From assembly GCA_023424725.1 (NCBI GenBank), contig JAFADQ010000003.1, positions 1 to 16,262 of the forward strand: a stretch of DNA of 16,262 bases, given 5' to 3'. A program made the translations under genes and the position numbers. Shown here in pieces: positions 1 through 6,401 of this stretch (positions are counted from its first letter, which is position 1; every line of letters begins with the position of its first letter). The notes under the pieces were generated by a model, which was not told the origin of the DNA, ran no database searches, and was given only the letters and a program-made list of their open reading frames with translations. The stretch comes from Bacteroidota bacterium (GTDB lineage: Bacteria > Bacteroidota > Bacteroidia > Cytophagales > Hymenobacteraceae).

Positions 1-95
1 GGCTGGAACCTGAAAAAGTTAATGCAAAAGTTGAAAGAAGATTTAACCGCAGCTTATTTTTTACTCTGCCGATTGATCAGTTCAAGGTTAATTAG
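1..95 (+). CDS. C-terminal tail of an unidentified protein (5' end outside window)
   Basis: Reading from base 3, 30 codons run to a TAG at 93-95 and end in FFTLPIDQFKVN. An F-T-L-P ending is common at the C-terminus of sensor histidine kinase ATPase domains, but so short a tail cannot prove it. A competing frame from base 1 stays open to the TAA at 115-117, and its translation looks less protein-like (leucine- and serine-rich, ending MRTC). A strong hairpin terminator follows at 153-190, which fits a plus-strand gene ending here. The function is not known; the frame choice is moderate and the family suggestion weak. Confidence 0.4.
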   Translation, partial: LEPEKVNAKVERRFNRSLFFTLPIDQFKVN

Positions 96-152
96 TTTAG
101 CTATGAGGACTTGTTAAGGATCGACTACTTAAATTAACCCTACAAGCACCAA

Positions 153-190
153 AAAGCCCTCCTTCCCAACCGAAAAGAGGGCTTTCTTTT
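153..190 (+). terminator. Rho-independent terminator of the left-edge gene
   Basis: AAAGCCCTC (153-161) pairs perfectly with GAGGGCTTT (177-185) around a 15-nt loop, followed by CTTTT. It is preceded by CTACAAGCACC, which also precedes the terminator at 4095. A decayed copy of this terminator, with its downstream tail, is found at 1077-1111 on the far side of the transposase island. Confidence 0.8.
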
Positions 191-231
191 TCGGCAGCTC
201 CGCACAAAGCTGCGGCTGGTTGTGCAAAAAT

Positions 232-304
232 AACAGGTCGCTCCGCTGGAGCTTTCCTCGCTGCTAAACGGCGAGGTGCTACAAACAGGCCGCTCCGCTG
301 GAGC
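232..304 (+). repeat. REP-like two-hairpin unit A
   Basis: This 73-nt unit starts AACAGGTC, then hairpin GCTCC-GCT-GGAGC (240-252), then a 39-nt linker ending CTACAAACAGGCC, then a second identical hairpin (292-304). The linker itself can form a third hairpin, CCTCGC with GCGAGG (about 256-276). Unit C at 971-1043 has exactly the same length and hairpin spacing. Unit A lies in the same orientation as unit C and faces unit B. Known relatives in concept are the REP/BIME palindromes handled by RAYT Y1 transposases; whether this family has been described is unknown to me. Confidence 0.85.
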
Positions 305-350
305 TATTGCTTTCGCGAAGGATAGCTCCGGAGGAGCGGCCTGTTTGTAG
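279..350. repeat. Long inverted repeat joining units A and B (BIME-like)
   Basis: A 29-nt left arm (279-307) and a 29-nt right arm (322-350) are reverse complements with two mismatches, both in the loop triplet of the inner hairpin. The 14-nt spacer contains the self-complementary octamer TTCGCGAA. The second hairpin of unit A and the second hairpin of inverted unit B are therefore head to head, the arrangement of paired REPs in a BIME. As RNA or single-stranded DNA it could form one long stem or a row of small hairpins. Confidence 0.85.
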
Positions 351-398
351 ACTCTATCTGTCGCCACTACGCGCAAAGCCCCGGCGGGGCGACCTGTT
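325..398 (-). repeat. REP-like two-hairpin unit B (inverted)
   Basis: Read on the minus strand, this 74-nt unit is AACAGGTC, hairpin GCCCC-GCC-GGGGC (378-390), a 40-nt linker ending CTACAAACAGGCC, and hairpin GCTCC-TCC-GGAGC (325-337). Its first 24 nt (375-398 on the minus strand) are identical to the start of unit C at 971-994, but inverted, so B and C bracket the transposase gene. The linker is one base longer than in A and C, and more diverged. Confidence 0.85.
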
Positions 399-507
399 TA
401 CTTCCTGATACACCGTTTTTTGATGCCTGCAGGTTGATAGCTGCCGATGAAAATGCAACATACACATCCGCGCTGACATCACCTGTTAAAATCCTTTTCC
501 TAATATC

Positions 508-969
508 CTACCCTAACCAATCGAACAAATACTGGTCTTTATAATCCACCTCGAACTTTTGCAGAAACTCTACATACTCTTCCCGGAAGGTTTTTTTGCG
601 GTGATGTTCTTCCTGCTTTAAAATGTATTGCACTACAGCATCTACCTGGCTGCGCGAATAAGAGAAGGCGCCAAAACCTTCTTGCCATGCAAACTTAAAC
701 GGCATCCATTTTTTCTCATTTATAAATTTAGACGAAGAGGCTTTTACATCGCGCACCAAATCAGAAACGGCGGTGCCGGGCGCCAGGCCAACCAGCAGGT
801 GTACATGGTCGGGCATGGCGAAAATTGCCAGCAGTTTGTGGCCGTGCTGCTGCACAATGCCGGTAATGTATTTGTGCAGTTCTTCGCGGTGTTGCTTTGG
901 CAACAGGTTTTGCCGGTCTTTTACCGCAAACACTACTTGTATAATAAGCTGAGAGTAGGTATTGGCCAT
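508..969 (-). CDS. IS200/IS605-type Y1 (HUH) transposase, RAYT-like
   Basis: This 153-aa protein is a single-domain Y1 transposase (Transposase IS200-like, PF01797), which nicks and rejoins single-stranded DNA at hairpins through a 5'-phosphotyrosine. The HUH motif is seen as H55-V-H57 in the sequence MPDHVHLLVGL. The catalytic tyrosine is probably Y115, with Q119 four residues later (YILKQ), as in characterised TnpA proteins. The length fits the family and no defect is visible, so it may be active. The ATG (967-969) lies one base from REP-like unit C, and unit B lies about 110 bp beyond the stop. No TnpB/IscB-type partner is present. The flanking inverted hairpin units, rather than the subterminal ends of a classic IS200, suggest a REP-associated (RAYT) role; that part is inference. 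Confidence 0.9.
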   Translation of the reverse strand: MANTYSQLIIQVVFAVKDRQNLLPKQHREELHKYITGIVQQHGHKLLAIFAMPDHVHLLVGLAPGTAVSDLVRDVKASSSKFINEKKWMPFKFAWQEGFGAFSYSRSQVDAVVQYILKQEEHHRKKTFREEYVEFLQKFEVDYKDQYLFDWLG

Positions 970-970
970 T

Positions 971-1043
971 AACAGGTCGCCCCGCCGGGGCTTTTTCCGC
1001 TACTATACGGTGGTTGGCTACAAACAGGCCGCCCCGCTGGGGC
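971..1043 (+). repeat. REP-like two-hairpin unit C
   Basis: This 73-nt unit has AACAGGTC, hairpin GCCCC-GCC-GGGGC (979-991), a 39-nt linker ending CTACAAACAGGCC, and hairpin GCCCC-GCT-GGGGC (1031-1043). The linker has a weak third stem (CCGC with GTGG, one G-T wobble) where unit A has a perfect one. It abuts the transposase start codon, so on the minus strand its reverse complement would form the leader of the transposase mRNA. Confidence 0.85.
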
Positions 1044-1069
1044 TGGGGTTTGCCAATTTTTGGCCTGTA

Positions 1070-1132
1070 AGTCCCAAAAAGCCCTCAATTCTAACCGGAA
1101 AGAAGGCTTTTGCGGCAGCTCCGCGCAAAGCT
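1070..1132 (+). repeat. Decayed duplicate of the terminator-plus-tail module
   Basis: This segment parallels 145-211: CCAAAAAGCCCTC, a similar loop containing AACCG, an imperfect closing arm GAAGGCTTTT (1102-1111), and then a tail CGGCAGCTCCGC-GCAAAGCT (1113-1132) that matches 192-211 at 19 of 20 positions. The stem carries one mismatch relative to the left copy, so it may terminate poorly. It is a direct repeat that brackets the whole REP/transposase island. Confidence 0.75.
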
Positions 1133-1315
1133 AAGGTGGTCCTGTTACAATACTCCAGTTTTGCACTGGTTTTCGTTAATCGAATACTGCATACACTTAA
1201 CCGGATTGGTGAATATTATAACGGTTTCGCTTATTAATAAAAAACTGTAAAGAGAGTGTTTTTTCTTACATTCGAATTTTATTAATGCTTAGCGCTGGCT
1301 CTGGAGCTTTATAGT

Positions 1316-4069
1316 ATGCCCCGATTTATGTATAAACTTCTATTATTAACTGCTTTTCTAGGGTTTGCTTACCAGTCTGTAGAGGCCCAAATTGTAGATA
1401 CTGCTTTTTCGCTTTCCGGATTGAGGGCTTATGATGTAGTCTTAGATGCACAGGATAATCAAATAATAGCAGGCTTTTTTGATGAGGCAAATACACCGCC
1501 TTATGGCTTCAAAGGAATTGTGCAGAAGCGAAGTCCGGACGGTACATTGTTATGGACAGGCCAGGCTGCATCTAACTTTAGTGTTACCGGAAGTAAAGCT
1601 TGTGTAGATACTGCCGGGAATGTATATGTAACCGGGCATCATGGAGGTGATTTCGGAAGTGGAGGTATGGGCTTTCTGGATGGCCCCACATTAAATGGGC
1701 CAGGCTTAAACCAGACATTTCTTGTGAAATATAATCCGGATGGTGTGCTGCAATGGGCGCTTTCTTTTGGCGGTGCAGGAGGCGAAATGCCAAAAGATAT
1801 TGGCTGCGATGCAAACGGGAATGTTGTAATAATTGGTGAGTGTAATACACAATTAAATGCAAGTTATATACAGCAGGTCTATTTCGGCAGCCACACAATC
1901 ACTACAAATTCAAGTCATAATAATTATATTGTAAAGGTTTCTGCAACAGGTACGGTGCAGTGGGCTAAACTTGTAAATAAAACTTTAACTGCTGTTGCTG
2001 TAAGCGATGCCGGAGAAATTGCGATAGCCGGAATAGGAGAGCTGGTGATTAACAATGTAAGCTATACCACTACCCCTGGGGCAGTAATTGCAAAATTAGA
2101 TGCAAACGGGGTTCCTGTTTGGACGAAATCTGTTTCTAACCCATCTTTTACTAATTCCAGCCATGCTACTGCCATTAACTTCGGTAACCAGGGCGATGTT
2201 TATGCATGCGGCGGGTACACCGGCGCTGTAAACTTCGCAGGTGCAAGTTTGCCTATGGGTTATGATTACGGAAATGCTTTTATAATGAAGTTCGATTCGC
2301 AGGGAGTCCGAAAATGGCATAAAACGTTTATCGCACAACATATTTTTAGCCCGGGGGCAACCTTTAGCCCACACTTTTACCCTATCGATATTATCTCAGA
2401 CGCCGCAGGAAACAGTATAATAGCCGGTTATTTTGGGCATGCTATAAAAATTGGAGCTAAAACTTTTACAGCCACCGAAGATGAGGACATATTTGTAGGA
2501 AAGCTGGATAGTAACGGAAATTTAATATGGGGAATATCAGGGGGTGGCGATTACTCATCCGCAAATGACCTTCCAACTTCGCTTGCCTTTGATAGTAATA
2601 ACCGCTGCTATATGACCGCAAACTTTAATGGTCCTGTTGTAGGGCAAACTATTATTTTAGCAAACGATACCTCTAACCGGGAGCCATGTTTACTTTACAG
2701 GATTACTACCGATGCGTATAATCAAATAAGCGGTACCGTTTTTTACGATGAAAACAGCAATAGCGTAAAAGACTCTGCAGAGGCTTATGCAACGAACATC
2801 GTGGTTAAAGCCCTGAGTCCGCTTTATTATGCCAATTCTAACGAGGTTGGAAGATACGACTCCTATGTTTATGATGGCGGCTTTACTGTATTAATACCGG
2901 CTGCTCCACTTTATTACACTGTGGTTCCCGGCAACCATTCAGGTTCTTTTTCAGGTTTTAGCAACTCAGACAGTACTCGCCATTTTGCACTTCAGCCTAT
3001 ACCCGGCATGCAAGATTTGCGTGTTACAGTAACCCCTACCACCGTACCCCGCCCTGGCTTTGCTTATCCTCTGCATGTTACTTACCGCAACATCGGCACC
3101 ACCACCTTAACAGGTTCGGTAGAACTGCAGCTCGATTCGCTGTTGGTTTTCCAGAACAGCGCACCAGCTCAAAACTCTGTTTCAGGCAATACCTTAACCT
3201 GGAATTTTACCAACCTGCAACCCACACAATCTGCAACTATATTAGTAAATACCCACGTACCTGCAACGGCCGTTTTAGGCACTACCATAGACCAACTTGC
3301 TTCTGTTTCTCCGCTCACCGGCGATCTTACTCCGGCAGATAATACAGATTTAGTTTCTGCTACTGTAGTTGGTTCTTACGACCCGAATGACAAGCAAGTA
3401 AACCACACTTCCCTCACACCAACCCAAGTACAAAACCAGGAGTGGCTCGAGTATACTATCCGCTTCCAGAATACCGGAACAGATACTGCCTTTACTGTTC
3501 GATTAGCCGATACGTTAAGTACAATGTTAAACATTCCTTCTATAGAACTGCTGGCCTCTTCTCACCCAAACACCTGGAGCATTAAAGGCGCAGGAATTAT
3601 GGAGTTTCGCTTCGATAATATTTTGCTACCCGACAGCAACACCAACGAGCCAGCCAGCCATGGTTTTGTAAAGTACCGCATAAAGCCACAAACTACCCTT
3701 GCTTTAGGAGATGTAATAGAAAACACCGCCTACATTTACTTCGACTTTAATGCGCCAATAGTTACTAACACCGCCACTACAGAAGTGAAGTTGTTAAGCT
3801 CTATTGCTACTCTGGAAAGGAACCCGCTGCACATTTACCCCAACCCAAACAAAGGAGAATTTACCCTGCAGTGCAGCAATATTTGGGCCTCGCAGGTGCA
3901 GGCAGAAATGCGCAATGTATTAGGGCAAACGGTATGGCAACAAAACTTAGCACCAGAGAATGGAAAGTTGCACCAGGTAATTAACACAACTGGTTTACCC
4001 AAAGCTGTGTATTATCTGCAGCTGAAAACAGAGAAAGGAAGTAACGTGCAGAAAGTAGTGATAGATTAA
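1316..4069 (+). CDS. T9SS-secreted beta-propeller/adhesin-like protein with C-terminal sorting domain
   Basis: This 917-aa protein is probably secreted or anchored at the cell surface by the type IX system. A signal peptide covers about residues 1-25 (MYKLLLLTAFLGFAYQ...VEA). Residues about 30-460 are SBBP/Kelch-like propeller repeats with recurring D-x-x-G-N-V and V-K-x-x-x-x-G-x-V-x-W patterns. An SdrD-B-like module follows (ISGTVFYDENSNSVKD, about 470-550). Next come a CARDB/DUF11-like region and a conserved Bacteroidota module beginning GSYDPNDK (about 686-825) with YIYFDFNAPIVTNTA. A type A sorting domain (833-917) carries IYPNPNKGEF and ends in KVVID. The start could be ATG 1316 or ATG 1328; the latter gives a tidier signal peptide. 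No catalytic motif is visible, so the ligand or role is unknown. Base composition appears to change near 2990 (see findings). Confidence 0.85.
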   Translation: MPRFMYKLLLLTAFLGFAYQSVEAQIVDTAFSLSGLRAYDVVLDAQDNQIIAGFFDEANTPPYGFKGIVQKRSPDGTLLWTGQAASNFSVTGSKACVDTAGNVYVTGHHGGDFGSGGMGFLDGPTLNGPGLNQTFLVKYNPDGVLQWALSFGGAGGEMPKDIGCDANGNVVIIGECNTQLNASYIQQVYFGSHTITTNSSHNNYIVKVSATGTVQWAKLVNKTLTAVAVSDAGEIAIAGIGELVINNVSYTTTPGAVIAKLDANGVPVWTKSVSNPSFTNSSHATAINFGNQGDVYACGGYTGAVNFAGASLPMGYDYGNAFIMKFDSQGVRKWHKTFIAQHIFSPGATFSPHFYPIDIISDAAGNSIIAGYFGHAIKIGAKTFTATEDEDIFVGKLDSNGNLIWGISGGGDYSSANDLPTSLAFDSNNRCYMTANFNGPVVGQTIILANDTSNREPCLLYRITTDAYNQISGTVFYDENSNSVKDSAEAYATNIVVKALSPLYYANSNEVGRYDSYVYDGGFTVLIPAAPLYYTVVPGNHSGSFSGFSNSDSTRHFALQPIPGMQDLRVTVTPTTVPRPGFAYPLHVTYRNIGTTTLTGSVELQLDSLLVFQNSAPAQNSVSGNTLTWNFTNLQPTQSATILVNTHVPATAVLGTTIDQLASVSPLTGDLTPADNTDLVSATVVGSYDPNDKQVNHTSLTPTQVQNQEWLEYTIRFQNTGTDTAFTVRLADTLSTMLNIPSIELLASSHPNTWSIKGAGIMEFRFDNILLPDSNTNEPASHGFVKYRIKPQTTLALGDVIENTAYIYFDFNAPIVTNTATTEVKLLSSIATLERNPLHIYPNPNKGEFTLQCSNIWASQVQAEMRNVLGQTVWQQNLAPENGKLHQVINTTGLPKAVYYLQLKTEKGSNVQKVVID

Positions 4070-4094
4070 GATCACGAAAAGCTACAAGCACCAA

Positions 4095-4133
4095 AAAGCC
4101 CTCTTTCAGAGCAGAAAGAGGGCTTTCGTTTTT
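4095..4133. terminator. Bidirectional terminator between convergent genes
   Basis: A perfect 13-bp stem, AAAGCCCTCTTTC (4095-4107) with GAAAGAGGGCTTT (4114-4126), has a 6-nt loop, is followed by CGTTTTT on the plus strand, and carries an A-run before the stem that serves the minus strand. It separates the T9SS gene from the convergent small gene. The upstream CTACAAGCACC-AAAAAGCCCTC is identical over 22 nt to the terminator at 140-161. Confidence 0.85.
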
Positions 4134-4147
4134 ATCGTGTAAGTTAT

Positions 4148-4555
4148 TTATGCGACAGCCTGATGGTCGTCCAGGGTCCAGGCGCGGGCAGAGGCCAGGT
4201 CGTGAAAAAACTGTACTTCGAAGGGAACCGGGCCGGGAGCATTTTTGAAAAGGAGTTCTACTGCTCTTTGGGTTTTGTCATCGTGCACCAGCAGGGCAAG
4301 TTGTTTTACTCCGTAGTTGGCAAATTTTGGAAGCCATTCGGTTGTAGTCCAGTCCTGGTCGTTTGGCCGTGTTTTACCGGCAAAAGCAGCATCGTCTATC
4401 CAGTTGGCTACCGGGTAATCTTTTACCAGGTGCAGGTATTTGTTCAGCGCTTTCCGGTATTCGTTGCTTGGCGCTAACTGGTGCCACCGCGTATGGGCTA
4501 GCTTGTTTTCGGGCTCGTAATGTATGGATATATAGTCGTTCTGAAAGAAAATCAT
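4148..4555 (-). CDS. Small cytosolic hypothetical protein, possibly STAS/SpoIIAA-like
   Basis: The 135-aa reading begins at ATG 4555 (MIFFQNDYISIHYEP). A GTG ten codons upstream (4585) would add MANATLISIA, but the ATG is preferred because the protein then begins directly with the conserved-looking beta strand. There is no signal peptide or membrane segment. The pattern of a short N-terminal strand, an EYR..L helix, WI.D, DQDWTTTEWLP and GVKQLALLV resembles small STAS/SpoIIAA-like proteins found widely in Bacteroidota. That fold assignment is a guess, and no partner gene is adjacent. It converges on the T9SS gene across the terminator at 4095-4133 and is divergent from the MoxR gene. Confidence 0.7.
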   Translation of the reverse strand: MIFFQNDYISIHYEPENKLAHTRWHQLAPSNEYRKALNKYLHLVKDYPVANWIDDAAFAGKTRPNDQDWTTTEWLPKFANYGVKQLALLVHDDKTQRAVELLFKNAPGPVPFEVQFFHDLASARAWTLDDHQAVA

Positions 4556-4767
4556 GGCAATAGAAATAAGTGTTGCGTTGGCCACAAGCAGTGCAAAAAA
4601 TGCGCCCCGCAGCCTCTGGCAAAGTTTGCAAGAATAAGGCCAAACCAGCCAGCCTACCGGTTTTTATTGATAGAATTAAAACGAAGCAGCCTGTTGCCCG
4701 CAGTTAGCCTGTTTTTTGCCTGTTGCAGCCCATCTAATAAAACCCATAACCTGTGCGCCTAAAGTGG

Positions 4768-4775
4768 TATATTTG
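4768..4775 (+). promoter_or_regulatory. Candidate -7 box (TATATTTG) for the MoxR gene
   Basis: TATATTTG matches the Bacteroidota TAnnTTTG box and ends only five bases before the ATG at 4781. No TTG is found at the usual 19-21 nt upstream. If used, transcription would begin at or very near the start codon. Confidence 0.45.
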
Positions 4776-4780
4776 CCAAT

Positions 4781-5773
4781 ATGGAAACCGGACAAATCAC
4801 AGATCAGGACAGAGTACGCGAGCACCAGCGTAAGATAAAGCAGGTCTTTAGCGAGGTAGGCAAAGTAGTGGTAGGGCAGGAGTACATGATCAACCGCCTG
4901 CTAATCGGGCTGTTTACCAACGGGCATATTTTGCTGGAAGGCGTGCCGGGCTTGGCCAAAACGCTTACCATCAACACGCTTTCTAAGGTGCTGCATCTCT
5001 CTTTTCAGCGCATACAGTTTACGCCCGATCTGTTGCCCGCCGACCTTATCGGAACCATGATCTTCAATTCATTGTCGCTCGATTTTGAAGTGAAGAAAGG
5101 CCCTATTTTCGCGAACATGATCCTGGCCGACGAGGTAAACCGCTCGCCGGCAAAAGTGCAAAGCGCGCTGTTGGAGGCCATGCAGGAAAAGCAGGTAACT
5201 ATTGGCCAGAATACCTTTAAGTTAGATCAGCCATTTTTGGTGCTGGCCACGCAAAACCCCGTAGAGCACGAAGGAACTTACCCGCTGCCCGAAGCCCAGG
5301 TAGACAGGTTTATGATGAAGGTATATGTAGATTATCCTAAAAAAGCCGACGAGCTGGAGGTAATGCGCCGGATGTCTAACATGTCGTTTAACGCTACGGT
5401 AAACACCGTGCTTACGCAGGAAGATATTTTCGCTATCCGCAACGAAATAAACCAGGTGCAGATTTCCGAAACTCTGGAGAAGTACATTATAGAGCTGGTG
5501 TTTGCCACCCGCCGCCCTGCCGAGTATGGCCTTACCGAGTATGCCGAGTATGTGCAGTTTGGCGTATCGCCGCGCGCCAGCATTGCCATGAACCTGGCCG
5601 CGCGAGCCGTGGCCTACTTTGATGAGCGCGACTACGTACTGCCCGAAGACATAAAAGAAGTAGCCATGGACGTAATGAACCACCGCCTGATACTAAATTA
5701 CGAAGCCGAAGCCGACGACATAAAAACGAAAGACATCATCAGCGCGATATTAAAAAAGGTGCCGATTAGTTAG
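4781..5773 (+). CDS. MoxR-family AAA+ ATPase
   Basis: The 330-aa protein is full length for the family. The MoxR-type AAA_3 core carries Walker A GVPGLAKT (54-61), Walker B MILADEVNR with D117/E118, and sensor 1 in ATQNP (N159), followed by EGTYPLPEAQVDRF. The C-terminal lid contains VSPRAS. MoxR proteins act as chaperone-like ATPases in the cytoplasm, often with VWA-domain partners in envelope or cofactor maturation. The usual partners (a DUF58 protein, BatA/BatB-type VWA proteins) are not next to it here: the following gene, 23 bases downstream, is an unknown 189-aa protein. It is divergent from the small gene at 4148. The family is certain; the client is not. Confidence 0.95.
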   Translation: METGQITDQDRVREHQRKIKQVFSEVGKVVVGQEYMINRLLIGLFTNGHILLEGVPGLAKTLTINTLSKVLHLSFQRIQFTPDLLPADLIGTMIFNSLSLDFEVKKGPIFANMILADEVNRSPAKVQSALLEAMQEKQVTIGQNTFKLDQPFLVLATQNPVEHEGTYPLPEAQVDRFMMKVYVDYPKKADELEVMRRMSNMSFNATVNTVLTQEDIFAIRNEINQVQISETLEKYIIELVFATRRPAEYGLTEYAEYVQFGVSPRASIAMNLAARAVAYFDERDYVLPEDIKEVAMDVMNHRLILNYEAEADDIKTKDIISAILKKVPIS

Positions 5774-5796
5774 GCCGCAAAATTACTTTTCATGCT

Positions 5797-6366
5797 ATGC
5801 CAATCGAATATATAAACCGCAAACACGAGAAACACTACCTAAAAGCTATACCGACTAAAAATGGCAAGGAACGCTATTATATAATCAAAGATATTTCCAG
5901 GGTGCCGGCAAGCGAACTTCTAAACGAAGTGCCGTTGGGTTTTGAGTTTTACGAATACCCAGAAGATGGGAAGGTTGTATTGCGTAAAATTGTAAAGTCT
6001 AGTATCACTGACGACGATCTGGCCGCCGTTGATGAAGTAATGCAGCGCCACGAAACGGTAAAAGATTATATTCTGCACAAAAATCAGAACGCGATTTATG
6101 TTTGCGTTGCGCATCTTAACAGAGAAGAATTTCCGGAGATAGCTGATAGAATTGAATTGATCCTGCGTTATTACCCGGAACTGAGGTTTGAGAAAGTAAA
6201 CGACGACTTGTTCAGGGCGCAACGGTTTTGCAATTTATCGCGGTATTATGGCTGGATAACAATAGAAAGCAACGAGAACCTGGAATATCTGGCAAACAAA
6301 TACTGCTACCATATCAATAAAGAAAGTCTTTTAGATTTCTGGATTGAGGGGGAAAAAGATTGGTAA
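5797..6366 (+). CDS. Conserved-looking hypothetical protein downstream of MoxR
   Basis: This 189-aa protein is not recognised. It is soluble, charged and tyrosine-rich, with no signal peptide, membrane segment or cysteine cluster. The N-terminal half reads like a small beta-rich domain (YINRKHEKHYLKAIPT, RYYIIKDISRV, FEFYEYPEDGKVVLRKI). The C-terminal half (IYVCVAHLN, RIELILRYYPELRFEKV, RFCNLSRYYGWITIES, YCYHINKESLLDFW) looks alpha/beta. It starts 23 bases after the MoxR stop and ends 35 bases before the Crp/Fnr gene, all on the plus strand, so co-transcription with either is likely. No Shine-Dalgarno site is seen, which is usual for this phylum. No function is proposed. Confidence 0.75.
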   Translation: MPIEYINRKHEKHYLKAIPTKNGKERYYIIKDISRVPASELLNEVPLGFEFYEYPEDGKVVLRKIVKSSITDDDLAAVDEVMQRHETVKDYILHKNQNAIYVCVAHLNREEFPEIADRIELILRYYPELRFEKVNDDLFRAQRFCNLSRYYGWITIESNENLEYLANKYCYHINKESLLDFWIEGEKDW

Positions 6367-6401
6367 TATCGCTTTAAAGTTCTGTAATCTCCACATTTCC
6401 C

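Larger units (their letters stand above)
96..507. other. Gene-free stretch left of the transposase: terminator plus REP-like repeats
   Basis: This stretch holds the terminator at 153-190, a GC-rich tail with a 6-bp hairpin (GCAGCT at 194-199, AGCTGC at 208-213), REP-like units A (232-304) and B (325-398), and about 110 bp of unremarkable sequence (399-507) before the transposase stop codon. The open frame on the minus strand across 140-376 is only a reading of the repeats and terminator. Confidence 0.7.
970..1315. other. Gene-free stretch between the transposase and the T9SS gene
   Basis: It contains unit C (971-1043), a small hairpin GCCAA-TTT-TTGGC (1052-1064), a decayed terminator copy with tail (1070-1132), a short inverted repeat CCAGT-TTTGC-ACTGG (1155-1169), and an AT-rich leader for the gene at 1316. 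No clear TTG/TAnnTTTG promoter is visible; TACATTCG near 1268 is a weak candidate. The plus-strand open frame at 962-1237 merely reads through the repeats. Confidence 0.6.

Noticed and set aside
140..376. Minus-strand open frame of 78 codons
   Set aside because: It reads through the terminator and REP-like units; the residues are explained by the repeats and no domain is visible.
628..1237. Plus-strand open frames at 628-972 and 962-1237
   Set aside because: The first is antisense to the well-supported transposase gene; the second reads through unit C and the decayed terminator.
4689..4724. Three copies of GCCTGTT upstream of the MoxR gene
   Set aside because: Irregular spacing (18 and 11 nt) and short length; not convincing as an operator array.
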